In this document: piece after piece, positions 52,877-61,224 of the stretch
How the letters are laid out: each line of letters begins with the position of its first letter
Numbering within the stretch: position 1 is the first letter of the stretch
Assembly: GCA_044463125.1 (NCBI GenBank)
Contig: JBIQMS010000001.1
Coordinates: 1 to 64,000 of the forward strand
Reading direction: 5' to 3'
Source: CAYMZZ01 sp044463125
GTDB lineage: Bacteria; Bacteroidota; Bacteroidia; Chitinophagales; Chitinophagaceae
Length of the DNA stretch: 64,000 nt
Notes under the pieces: model-generated
Databases searched by the model: none
Seen by the model: only the letters and a program-made list of their open reading frames with translations
Told to the model about the DNA's origin: nothing
Translations under genes and position numbers: made by a program

Positions 52877-52927
52877 GAATGGCAAAATTTGAATAAGTGG
52901 GAATTATTAATTTTCGGTTGAATGGAA

Positions 52928-53815
52928 TTAAATCAGTTCGGCTACGTGGCGCTGAATATTCTCGGCAATCTGATGGGTGGGTAAATCGTTACTGTCGCCA
53001 CCAAATGGGTCTTCAATCTCACTGGCGATCAGTTCGAGGCTCGCCAGCACATAGAAAATAAAAACAACAACCGGCACCGCCCAATAACCCAATTGAAACA
53101 CAAAACCAAAGGGAAGGGTCATCACATAAAAAAAGATAAACTTTTTAATAAACACCGAGTAGGAAAAGGGTATGGGTGTGTTCTTGATGCGTTCACAGGC
53201 GCCGCAGATATCGGTAAAGGAACTTAATTCTCCATTGATAAACAACACTTGTTCCGGGCTTAGTTTGCCTTCACGAAACAGCTCCTGGGCATGCTTTATC
53301 ATCATCAATGCAACTTGGTTAGGTACATGCTTGCTGTGATCAATCCGGATTAAGGCATTTCTTAATTCTTCATCCTCCAGAAGTGCGAGTCTGGTTTCTT
53401 CCCTGCGCAGATGGCGATGAAGGGCATGCGCGAAGGCAGGAATACTTTTGCGATAAAATGCCCTTTGCGGATCACCTTCCGGCAAAAGGGCAGCCAGTTT
53501 GATGGCAAGGTTTCGACTATTGTTTACCAACTGTCCCCAGAGCCTGCGGCCTTCCCACCAACGATCGTAAGCCGTATTGGTACGAAATACCAGCAGCATG
53601 GAGATAGCGAAACCCAACAGCGAATGCATGACCGGTATGTTACGGACATAATTGGCATTGGCTTGCGATACCTGCCAGTACTCCAATTCCAAAAAAGCAA
53701 TGATGCCTGTATAAGCACCAATCGCCAGCATCAGCGGTGTTAGTTTTCGAAAAGTATCGGCCTTGTGAAATCGGAATATATAGGTAAACCAGTCTTTAGG
53801 GTTATAAGAAATCAT
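52928..53815 (-). CDS. Bestrophin-like family membrane channel
   Basis: 295 residues from MISYNPKDWFTYIF at 53815. ATGs at 53833 and 53830 lie in or next to the -7 box at 53831-53838, so they precede any transcript start. Motifs of the bestrophin/UPF0187 (YneE) family are FRTNTAYDRWWEGRRLWGQLVNNSRN and, late, EIEDPFGGDSNDLP, the pore-neighbouring segment. Four membrane helices are visible. Bacterial members are pentameric, sodium-selective channels in the one structure known (Klebsiella). The physiological role here is unknown. Confidence 0.9.
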   Translation of the reverse strand: MISYNPKDWFTYIFRFHKADTFRKLTPLMLAIGAYTGIIAFLELEYWQVSQANANYVRNIPVMHSLLGFAISMLLVFRTNTAYDRWWEGRRLWGQLVNNSRNLAIKLAALLPEGDPQRAFYRKSIPAFAHALHRHLRREETRLALLEDEELRNALIRIDHSKHVPNQVALMMIKHAQELFREGKLSPEQVLFINGELSSFTDICGACERIKNTPIPFSYSVFIKKFIFFYVMTLPFGFVFQLGYWAVPVVVFIFYVLASLELIASEIEDPFGGDSNDLPTHQIAENIQRHVAELI

Positions 53816-53830
53816 CGTCCAATCTTTCAT

Positions 53831-53838
53831 CAAATGTA
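53831..53838 (-). promoter_or_regulatory. -7 promoter box of the bestrophin-like gene
   Basis: TACATTTG on the minus strand matches TAnnTTTG. It overlaps the first ATG of the open frame, which fixes the start downstream of it, at 53815. Confidence 0.5.
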
Positions 53839-54111
53839 AGGCCGTAAGGGCAATTCCTGATGCGTGTTACAACATTGATCAAATAAACCAGTAAAGGAAC
53901 TCTAATGACTAAAAGCCAAATACCCTAATTAACTAATTATCAAATTGTTGCCCGCTTAGAGTATTTATCACACATTGTAGTATATGCACTACAAATTGGG
54001 TACGAAAAGAATGACTTTTGAATGGCAGCCTGCTCTATTTCTGCCACGCAAACGATTCCGTTGCTTTGCACCCTCATGATCCGAGTACCAAACACAGAAA
54101 ACGGAATCCAC

Positions 54112-54555
54112 ATGAACAGAATTATTCTTAAGGATGAATCATCCGAAAAGTCGGCAATTCTGCATACCATGGTGGCAGCATGTATGCAGGACTGTATGAC
54201 CAACGGTTTATTGAAATCGCCCCGCGTATTGAACGAAATTCCGGATGATTTGCTGATCTACAATAGCCCCTGCATGGTAGGACAGGTTATCCAGCATGTT
54301 CTTCAAAGCATTTTATCTCATTCGCAACAACACCTTATTCGCATCACAGCCAAGACTTATAGCGATGTTGTATTGATTCATTTCCGAGATGCCGATGGCC
54401 TCGATGAAAACAGCATTCGCCCCTCGCTGAATGAAATGAAAGATCAGGTGGAGGAACTGGGTGGTTTTCTCGACATCACCAGCCATCGCCCCTCTGAAAC
54501 CACCATTGCGTTCAGCTTTCCGAATTTGCCGGATATTGCGAGCAACCTGAATTAG
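54112..54555 (+). CDS. Small protein resembling a degenerate histidine-kinase ATPase domain
   Basis: 147 residues from MNRIILKDESSEKSAI at 54112. There is no signal peptide, membrane span or phospho-acceptor helix. The order of elements follows a GHKL/HATPase fold: an N-box-like helix (MVGQVIQHVLQSILSHSQQHL), a strand and D-x-D-G turn (VLIHFRDADGLDENS) where kinases have the G1 box, and a C-terminal GGFLDITSHRPSETTIAFSFPNLP like the end of such domains. The N-box Asn and the glycine-rich lid are lost, so ATP binding is doubtful. The stop codon is within the following repeat. An inverted pair TTGTAGT/ACTACAA lies upstream at 53975-53994. Confidence 0.6.
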   Translation: MNRIILKDESSEKSAILHTMVAACMQDCMTNGLLKSPRVLNEIPDDLLIYNSPCMVGQVIQHVLQSILSHSQQHLIRITAKTYSDVVLIHFRDADGLDENSIRPSLNEMKDQVEELGGFLDITSHRPSETTIAFSFPNLPDIASNLN

Positions 54556-54913
54556 GGAGTAGAAAGTAGGGAGTGGAAAGTGGGGAGTAGATAGTAGGGT
54601 TTTGGAAGTAGTTTACTAGTATTATTTTCGAAAGTGAAGAGCCATCTTTCAAAGACTATATGATTAAGTTCCAGATCAGCAGTTATAAATCGTCACTCTT
54701 TCTTCTGTCAACCCTCAAAAAAAATTGACTCAATTTATAGCAGTAATTTATCTGCGTTCATCTGCGATAAAATCAGCGCATATCTGCGGGAAAACTTCGG
54801 CACTTCAAACAGCTTCAGAATTCCGGAGAGTATTTGCACGGATATGCGCAAATTTCGAGGCAGATTTTTTCCTCATTTCAATTTCCAACTCCCTACTTCC
54901 AACTCAACACTCA
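54553..54913. repeat. Nested intergenic element: GGGAGTAGAAAGTA outer words around an ATCTGCG core
   Basis: The 358-base space between two convergent genes has no gene. The left words TAGGGAGTAGAAAGTAGGGAG (54553-54598) contain the stop codon of the preceding gene. Right complementary words ACTCCCTACTTCC and CACTACTTCC (54888-54920) contain the TAG stop of the Pr6Pr gene. The core at 54746-54870 is an inverted ATCTGCG-word unit that matches, with divergence, the core at 28885-29000. The middle left part (54600-54745) shows nothing recognisable. Confidence 0.7.
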
Positions 54914-55546
54914 CTACTTCCTCCCTCTCCCCAACGCCAGGAAGCCGCATCCGGTTGCTAAGAACAACAACATTATTCCTATTGCATTGACGAGTACTTT
55001 TTGAAATCCCAACTGATTAACATCAATAAAAGGATAGGGATACACACCTTCCAGTTTACCACGCAGGATCGCATACACAAAATAAACAGCCGGAAATGAG
55101 AGCCATCGAATGGCCAGCGGCCATTGCCGGGGTTTATTATCTACATAACGCCACCAATACAACAAATACAAAAGGGGAGTGGACACGTGCAGGAGATTAT
55201 CCGCCACCCACTGCCAGCCTTCCGGAGCCCAAAGCTTCCGTAGGATCAGGTTATACACCAGGCCCACAACAAAGATATACAGTGCCACCGCCGTTTGATT
55301 AGCGGGCTTCAGTAGCCAATGGGATTGATTTCCGCGCAAGCGAATGCTGATGAGTACAGCCACCAGGATATTACTTAGAATGGTGAAAAAGCGGAAGAAA
55401 TGCCCGATCGCCTCGGCCACCTTCATCCCGTTTTCGGGCGTATTGTAAATCAAAATGCTCAATTGAATCAGCAAGCCCGCCCAGGCCGAAACTGCTAAAA
55501 TTAGCAGGAACGTTTTTCTTGAGGTAGATTCCGCAAATGCTGGCAT
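54914..55546 (-). CDS. Pr6Pr family membrane protein
   Basis: 210 residues from ATG 55546. Six hydrophobic spans lie at about 12-33, 45-68, 85-105, 118-135, 148-165 and 183-203. The pattern FRFFTILSNILVAV, LHVSTPLLYLLYWW and YPYPFIDV matches the Pr6Pr/FAR-17a-like family, whose function in bacteria is unknown. The C-terminal residues (GRGRK) and the stop codon are encoded by repeat-like sequence (CTACTTCCTCCCTCTCC on the plus strand). It is divergent from the Rieske oxygenase gene, with an imperfect palindrome GACTAA/TTAGTC at 55564-55587 between them. Confidence 0.85.
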   Translation of the reverse strand: MPAFAESTSRKTFLLILAVSAWAGLLIQLSILIYNTPENGMKVAEAIGHFFRFFTILSNILVAVLISIRLRGNQSHWLLKPANQTAVALYIFVVGLVYNLILRKLWAPEGWQWVADNLLHVSTPLLYLLYWWRYVDNKPRQWPLAIRWLSFPAVYFVYAILRGKLEGVYPYPFIDVNQLGFQKVLVNAIGIMLLFLATGCGFLALGRGRK

Positions 55547-55601
55547 AGGCAAAAGGTATGTACGACTAATATTTCTTAAATTTAGTCATAATTGATCTTC
55601 T

Positions 55602-56774
55602 ATGAGTCCACTGCAGACATTGATCGCCCGGTATCGCTCGGGTTATAGCCTGGAGCAGCCTTTTTATACGGACCCTGTTATTTTTGAGCAGGAATGGGAG
55701 AAGATATGGAAACGTCAATGGCTTTTTGCAGGACAGTTGGCGAGCATACCCAACGCGGGTGATTATTTTTTATATAATCTGCAGAAGGATTCCGTCATCA
55801 TTATCCGGGGTAAGGAAGGAAAAGTGTATGCGCATCACAATACATGCCGGCATCGCGGATCCCTGATATGCCTCGAAGAAAAAGGCAACGCCCCCAAACT
55901 GGTTTGTCCTTATCACCAATGGGTTTTTGAAAAAGACGGACGATTGCTCAAAGCGCGGTTAATGCCCGAAGATTTTGATGTGGATGCGCATGGCTTATTT
56001 CCGGTGAATGTGGAAGTAGTGGAAGGCCTGATCTTTATCTGTCTTCACAATAATCCTCCGGATTTTGAACCCATCCGTCGCGACTATACTCCCTTTTTAA
56101 AGCCCTTTGAAGCCGCACAGGCAAAACTGGCTTTTAGTTGCCGCTACACCCTTCGCACAAATTGGAAACTGGTGGCCGAAAACTTCCGGGAATGTTATCA
56201 TTGCGGGCCCGCACATCCTGAATATTGCAATGCGGTGGTGGGCGCCAACCTTCGCGAGGATATTTCCGAACTCCTGCCGCAGAAACAGGCCGAATGGCAA
56301 AGCAAGGGCCTGGCTACCGAGCTGGTCGATTTTTCGGGCATGTCTACCCATTTCGGCATCCGCTATCCTCTGCGTTCCGGTGTTCAAAGCTATAGTCTTG
56401 ATGGTAAACCCGTTTCCATTCCCATGGGCCAGCACCCTGATTATGATGCCGGCGTATTGGGGCTGGTGAATTATCCCAATTTCTGGATGGATGCGGTGAG
56501 CGATTATATCTGGACCATGCGGCTCACCCCGCTGGCGGCTGATTGCACACAGATTGACCTGGCATGGCTGGTAGATGCAAAAGCGGAAGCGGGTAAAGAC
56601 TATGACCCCGAGCGATTGGTTCAGTTCTGGAAAATTACCGGCGAGCAGGACTGGGCTTTATGTGAAAATAATTTCAAAGGCATTGAATCAAGCCATTACC
56701 AACCCGGGCCCTATGCTCCGGTAGAAGTGGATGTGCGCCGCTTTGTGGACTGGTATATAGATTCCATGCGCTGA
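55602..56774 (+). CDS. Rieske non-heme iron oxygenase, large (alpha) subunit
   Basis: 390 residues. A [2Fe-2S] Rieske centre is made by Cys82-x-His84 and, 17 residues later, Cys102-x2-His105. The mononuclear iron site is in ENFRECYHCGPAHPEYC (His200, His205). The late CENNFKGIESSHYQPGPY segment is typical of the quaternary-ammonium demethylase branch (glycine betaine or carnitine monooxygenases) more than of aromatic-ring dioxygenases, but the substrate is not certain. It needs a separate reductase; none is adjacent. It is divergent from the Pr6Pr gene. Length is normal. Confidence 0.88.
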   Translation: MSPLQTLIARYRSGYSLEQPFYTDPVIFEQEWEKIWKRQWLFAGQLASIPNAGDYFLYNLQKDSVIIIRGKEGKVYAHHNTCRHRGSLICLEEKGNAPKLVCPYHQWVFEKDGRLLKARLMPEDFDVDAHGLFPVNVEVVEGLIFICLHNNPPDFEPIRRDYTPFLKPFEAAQAKLAFSCRYTLRTNWKLVAENFRECYHCGPAHPEYCNAVVGANLREDISELLPQKQAEWQSKGLATELVDFSGMSTHFGIRYPLRSGVQSYSLDGKPVSIPMGQHPDYDAGVLGLVNYPNFWMDAVSDYIWTMRLTPLAADCTQIDLAWLVDAKAEAGKDYDPERLVQFWKITGEQDWALCENNFKGIESSHYQPGPYAPVEVDVRRFVDWYIDSMR

Positions 56775-56801
56775 TAAATTTCGGTATTGTCGTCTGCAGC
56801 A

Positions 56802-57980
56802 CTAATTGGATATGGTGGCCGCTGAATCAGTCACCCTTTTGCGGAGGGCCAACGCCAGGAAGATGCCAGTCAGCATAACAATGCCAGCATTTACCCAGAA
56901 CACATCGTACATTTTCCATTTGGATTCTGCCAGATATCCCGTCCAGAAATTTCCCGCTATTACGCCTGCACCAAAGTAGGCCGCATAGAGCAATGACTGA
57001 CCCGTGGCACGATAGCGAGGTTCTACCCAACGGTTGATCATCTCCACGCAAACCACCCAAAAAAGCGACCAGGAAAATCCATGCAGCACTTCTATGGGCA
57101 ATACAGCATAAGGATGGCCAACAACACTGTAAAGGCTGAGTCGCAGAACCGTAGCCCCAATGGTGAGCAGCAAACAAAATCGGTAGCCCAGCTTCGCGAT
57201 AATAAGAGCTGAAAAAAAGAAAAGCGGCAATTCACAGAGTCCCTGAAACGATAGGGAAATGCCCACCCAGGAAGCTGAGGCGCCCAGTTCTTTCAGGTAG
57301 GTGGAATAAAAATACCAGATAGGGGATGTGCCGGCAGAAATAACTACCACGGCCAGCAATAGAATCCATACAGGTTGCCGGGAAAGTATTCGACGCACAT
57401 GCGCCATGCGTGGACGATCTGATTCAGTTTGTTTTGCTGGATCGGCCGGAAGGGTGAAACAAACTACAAAAGCGATCAACAGGCTGATGGCGGCCACAGC
57501 AAATATGACGGTGGTGGAAAGTACATCGATCAGTTGCCCGGTAATGATGCCGGTGAATGCCCAGCCCGCCGCGCCGGCTATCCGCAGTTTGCCATACGAA
57601 AACCGGCTGTCGCGAGCAGCCACTCCCAGAGATAAACTGTCGAGCAGAGGTTGCAGGCCGTTATAGAAAACCGACATGGTTGCTGTAATCAACAACAGAT
57701 ACACAAACCCTCCCTCAGCCAGGTAGGCCAGAAAGCTGAGTGCACCCATCAGGCAGGATAGCTGAAGGCTTTTGCGATAGCCCCAGCGATCGGCCAGCAA
57801 ACCATAAAGTGGCTGCACCAGCAGCATCAGCAGGGGAGTGAGGGAAAGCAGGAATGAAATCCGCAAAGGAGAAAGACCCTGATCGCGTAAAAAATCGGCC
57901 ATAATGGGCAACCAGGCCGCTGTACAGCAGAAGACCAGGAAATACACGAGGCGCAGCGCCGCAACTTCAGTCCATTTCAT
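56802..57980 (-). CDS. MFS transporter of the HcaT-like group
   Basis: 392 residues with twelve predicted membrane spans. The N-terminal half has the loop ADRWGYRKSLQ, an MFS loop 2-3 motif, and the start AALRLVYFLVFCCTAAWLPIM is typical of the MFS_1-like (phenylpropionate/nucleoside/maltose-type) subgroup. Its start lies inside the end of the upstream NagB-type gene, with a 14-base overlap, so they are translationally coupled in one operon with the PfkB kinase. This suggests it imports the sugar or amino sugar that those enzymes process. The exact substrate is unknown. Confidence 0.88.
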   Translation of the reverse strand: MKWTEVAALRLVYFLVFCCTAAWLPIMADFLRDQGLSPLRISFLLSLTPLLMLLVQPLYGLLADRWGYRKSLQLSCLMGALSFLAYLAEGGFVYLLLITATMSVFYNGLQPLLDSLSLGVAARDSRFSYGKLRIAGAAGWAFTGIITGQLIDVLSTTVIFAVAAISLLIAFVVCFTLPADPAKQTESDRPRMAHVRRILSRQPVWILLLAVVVISAGTSPIWYFYSTYLKELGASASWVGISLSFQGLCELPLFFFSALIIAKLGYRFCLLLTIGATVLRLSLYSVVGHPYAVLPIEVLHGFSWSLFWVVCVEMINRWVEPRYRATGQSLLYAAYFGAGVIAGNFWTGYLAESKWKMYDVFWVNAGIVMLTGIFLALALRKRVTDSAATISN

Positions 57981-58719
57981 GCCCGGGTAATTGGTGAATC
58001 AATGCTGATGCCTCCTGATCGAGCAGGATTTCCGCATCAGAAAGGGTTTGAAGGATACTGGCGGGTACCTGGCTGCTGACGGGTCCTTCCAGCATCTCTT
58101 TTACAATAGCAGCTTTTTTAGCGCCATTGACCAACAACATGAGCCGACGGGCCGATTGCAACCAGGCGAAACCAAGGCTGATGCCTTTGGCAACATTGGT
58201 TTCTTCACGAAAATATTTCTGCCCTACCTGTTGGGTTACCGGATCCAGGTCCGTCACATGCGCATGAAGGCTCCAGTCAGTACCCGGCTCGTTAAAGCCA
58301 ATATGACCATTCATTCCCAGGCCTACGAGGATAAGGTCGATGCCACCACGTTCCCGAATAAATGCAACCATAAGGCGACACTCCTGTTCCAGGTTAGTGG
58401 AAAGGGCATTGAAGAAATGAAATTGCTCTTCTTTCAGCCCCAGCGGTTCCGTCCAGTATTTACGAAAGAAAAACTGACAACTTCCTTCATTTTCGGGTGT
58501 AATACCTACCCATTCATCCAGACCCACAAAAGCCAATGATGTTGTCGGAATATTTTGAGTCCTGATCTTTTCCACGGCCATTTCCAGCGTCAGCTTCGGT
58601 GTATCGCCGGCAGCAAAGCAGAGGAGGGCACCCGGCTTTTTCCGGATACAGTCGACTATATTATCCGATGCTTTAGCCGACATTTCTTCGTAGTCACGGA
58701 ACATTCTTATTTGTGGCAT
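57967..58719 (-). CDS. Glucosamine-6-phosphate deaminase-type isomerase
   Basis: 250 residues of the NagB/6-phosphogluconolactonase fold. FAAGDTPKLTLE is the phosphate loop, VGLDEWVG contains the catalytic Asp and GLGMNGHIGFNEPG contains the His/Glu relay. It probably converts an amino-sugar phosphate to a ketose phosphate with release of ammonia. It is smaller than the NagB-LmbE fusion at 5291, and its SLHAHVTDLD segment differs, so its substrate may differ. It lies four bases after the PfkB gene and overlaps the MFS gene. Confidence 0.9.
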   Translation of the reverse strand: MPQIRMFRDYEEMSAKASDNIVDCIRKKPGALLCFAAGDTPKLTLEMAVEKIRTQNIPTTSLAFVGLDEWVGITPENEGSCQFFFRKYWTEPLGLKEEQFHFFNALSTNLEQECRLMVAFIRERGGIDLILVGLGMNGHIGFNEPGTDWSLHAHVTDLDPVTQQVGQKYFREETNVAKGISLGFAWLQSARRLMLLVNGAKKAAIVKEMLEGPVSSQVPASILQTLSDAEILLDQEASALIHQLPGHEMD

Positions 58720-58722
58720 CCC

Positions 58723-59844
58723 TTATTTATTTTCAAATAATCCATCAAGAAAATCTATCAGTTCGGTTTGATTGGCCGAATGGCCCTTATGCACCCAATA
58801 GCCCGCCATGGCATTGCCCAGCAAAACCGAATCGCTCAGGGAAAGCTGCATCAGTTGGCCTAAACAAAAGCCCGCCCCCAGATGGTCACCGGCGCCGGTG
58901 AGTGTAACGGGCTCCGCCGAATAAAATGAAGACCATCCTGCTACCTGATCTGCCTGTATGGCAAGGGCATTTCGATCATCGTGCAGCAGGAGGCAATAAG
59001 GCTCCAGATGATCCGCAATAGTATTTCCCATTTCTACCAGCTCTGCTACATTCTTTTCGCCGCCGAGATAATGAAAAAGCATGCGACATTCATTCTTATT
59101 CAATCCAAGTATCAGTTTCATGCGCCGGCTTATCCGCTTGAGCAGGTTTACTAATTGATCCAGATCCTGTGCCGTACGCTTGCTGAAATCACTCAGGTCG
59201 GCAAAGCAATATTTTTGATCCAGCTTATCCTGTGGCTCCAATATTTCCGTCCAAAATCCTTCCCACACAGCCGGTGAACTGTCGAGTTCGCTCCAGTTAA
59301 GTAAACAATAAAGCTGAGCGGGGCCACAGGTTTGCTGCAGTTTTTCGAGGCTGATGCGTGCTTTTAGCGTTGACCAGTCAGTGCTATTCAATTCTCCCAT
59401 ATCCGCCAGCATGATCTTTCCATCATTAAATTCGTAAGCATCGCAGGTGCCGGGCTCAGCATAGGAAAAAAGATGAACCGACGGGGGAAGGGCTCCGAAT
59501 GCGGGGTGGGGACTGGGCCAGCCGTAAGCGCCAATGGCATGCGTGCGCAATTGCATATGTCCCAGGGCCATCGAAAGAAGCGGGGCATTGCCGCCAGGCC
59601 TTGTTGCACGCAACACCGTTTCCATGCTAAAGCTTCCCTTCTTATACTGAATATACGAGGCCCAATCACTGCTACTGGTGACATATTCAATTCCGGATTC
59701 ATTTTTTTCGCGGATGATCCGGTGAACTCTGTCAATAAAACCATCAAAACCCGTCATGGCCAGTTGGGAATGGAGTCGAGAATACCCTTCTGATAATCGT
59801 GTACGAAGAGCGGGCCATTGATCGGTAGGGAAAGGCAATTGCAT
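58723..59844 (-). CDS. PfkB-family carbohydrate kinase
   Basis: 373 residues. The early MTGFDGFIDRVHR and RPGGNAPLLSMAL segments are the ribokinase/PfkB signature 1 region. VTLTGAGDHLGAGFCLGQL holds the catalytic Asp and the anion hole of signature 2. The middle part is unusually diverged and longer than in standard PfkB kinases. It phosphorylates a sugar or sugar phosphate with ATP. It is first in an operon with the NagB-type gene (gap 3 bases) and the MFS transporter, so it probably acts on the imported sugar. Separated from fbaB upstream by a terminator. Confidence 0.88.
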   Translation of the reverse strand: MQLPFPTDQWPALRTRLSEGYSRLHSQLAMTGFDGFIDRVHRIIREKNESGIEYVTSSSDWASYIQYKKGSFSMETVLRATRPGGNAPLLSMALGHMQLRTHAIGAYGWPSPHPAFGALPPSVHLFSYAEPGTCDAYEFNDGKIMLADMGELNSTDWSTLKARISLEKLQQTCGPAQLYCLLNWSELDSSPAVWEGFWTEILEPQDKLDQKYCFADLSDFSKRTAQDLDQLVNLLKRISRRMKLILGLNKNECRMLFHYLGGEKNVAELVEMGNTIADHLEPYCLLLHDDRNALAIQADQVAGWSSFYSAEPVTLTGAGDHLGAGFCLGQLMQLSLSDSVLLGNAMAGYWVHKGHSANQTELIDFLDGLFENK

Positions 59845-59876
59845 CGTTGAATCAAGATAATTCCTTTTGCCGTTCT

Positions 59877-59908
59877 AAAAAAAAAGAAAGCCACCGAAGT
59901 GGCTTTCT
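59877..59908 (-). terminator. Rho-independent terminator of fbaB
   Basis: On the minus strand, AGAAAGCCAC-TTCG-GTGGCTTTCT is a perfect 10-bp stem with a UUCG tetraloop followed by eight T. It ends the fbaB transcript before the PfkB operon. Confidence 0.92.
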
Positions 59909-59936
59909 GCGTTACCCTGATTGTCGGCAGGGTAGA

Positions 59937-61010
59937 TCAGGCAATGCTGATGGAGGAGTCAAGATAAACATCCTGTATGGCCTGGAGAATTTCCACACCT
60001 TCCTGCATCGGTCGTTGAAATGCTTTGCGGCCGCTAATGAGCCCCATGCCCCCCGCACGCTTGTTGATGACGGCGGTGGTCACGGCTTCAGCCAGGTCGC
60101 TTTCGCCTGATGAAGCGCCACCCGAATTGATTAACCCGGCACGACCCATATAGCAGTTGGCTACCTGGTAGCGGCAAAGGTCAATCGGATGGTCGGAACT
60201 CAGCTCCGAATAAATTCTTTTATCATGTTTGCCATAGGCTGATTCTTTGGTATTGAGTGCCAAATAACCTCCATTGTTTTCAGGAAGTTTTTGTTTGATG
60301 ATATCCGCTTCGATGGTTACACCCAGATGATTGGCCTGCCCGGTCAGGTCGGCCGACACATGATAATCCACCCTCTCTTTTTTGAAAGCCGGATTACGCA
60401 GGTAACACCAAAGGATTGTAGCCATACCCAGTTCATGGGCCATTTCAAAAGCACGGCTCACTTCCTGTATCTGACGGGTGGCTTCATCGCTGCCAAAATA
60501 AATGGTGGCGCCAATGGCCGCAGCTCCCAGGTTCCAACTGGCTTTGATGGAGGCAAACATTACCTGGTCGAACTTATTGGGGTAAGTAAGAAACTCGTTA
60601 TGATTGATCTTTACAATAAAGGGTATACGATGCGCATATTTGCGCGACAACATTCCCAATCCGCCGAAAGTGGTGGCCACGGCATTGCAGCCACCTTCCA
60701 TCGCCAGCTTAATGATATTCTCCGGATCAAAATAAATGGGATTTTTCGCGAAGCTGGCGCCGGCACTATGTTCAATACCCTGATCTACGGGTAAAATGGA
60801 GAGATAACCGGAGCCGCCAAGTCGACCATGATTATACATGGATTGCAGGTTACGCAATACCTGGGGGTTGCGGTCAGAATTCAGCCAGACCCTTTCGAGA
60901 AAATCAGGGCCGGGTAAATGCAAATGATCACGCGAAATAAAGGACGACTTATGCTCCAGCAGCCAGGCCGCTTTGTCGCCCAGCAACTGTTCAATCTTGT
61001 TCAATGACAT
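59937..61010 (-). CDS. fbaB: Class I fructose-bisphosphate aldolase
   Basis: 357 residues from MSLNKIEQLLGDKAAWLL at 61010; the longer frame upstream is excluded by the promoter at 61058. It is a DhnA/FbaB-type TIM-barrel aldolase using a Schiff-base lysine, probably in RIPFIVKINHNEF. LPVDQGIEHSAG and GRAGLINSGGASSGESDL are phosphate- and substrate-binding motifs. It cleaves fructose-1,6-bisphosphate to triose phosphates. An unrelated class II enzyme for the same reaction is encoded at 62374. The mRNA leader contains a small hairpin CGAAC/GTTCG (61044-61057). Confidence 0.92.
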   Translation of the reverse strand: MSLNKIEQLLGDKAAWLLEHKSSFISRDHLHLPGPDFLERVWLNSDRNPQVLRNLQSMYNHGRLGGSGYLSILPVDQGIEHSAGASFAKNPIYFDPENIIKLAMEGGCNAVATTFGGLGMLSRKYAHRIPFIVKINHNEFLTYPNKFDQVMFASIKASWNLGAAAIGATIYFGSDEATRQIQEVSRAFEMAHELGMATILWCYLRNPAFKKERVDYHVSADLTGQANHLGVTIEADIIKQKLPENNGGYLALNTKESAYGKHDKRIYSELSSDHPIDLCRYQVANCYMGRAGLINSGGASSGESDLAEAVTTAVINKRAGGMGLISGRKAFQRPMQEGVEILQAIQDVYLDSSISIA

Positions 61011-61057
61011 GGTTTGATGATTTTGGTAAGCAATCGTAAATAACGAACAATAGTTCG

Positions 61058-61088
61058 CAAATGTAAATGTTTTCAGTAATAGGCACAA
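61058..61088 (-). promoter_or_regulatory. Promoter of fbaB with -33 and -7 elements
   Basis: On the minus strand, TTG (61086-61088) and TACATTTG (61058-61065) are 20 bases apart, fitting the Bacteroidota -33/-7 consensus. The leader to the ATG is about 45 bases. Confidence 0.6.
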
Positions 61089-61224
61089 CGACATTATAGA
61101 GCTGTGGCGCAGCGCCCCCCTGCTAACCAAAATGCTCCAGCCCCGCAATTCGTACATGGAAATGGACATTTCAATCATTTACTACCCAAATGCACCTTTG
61201 TCGCCATTATATTTAAGAAAAACT

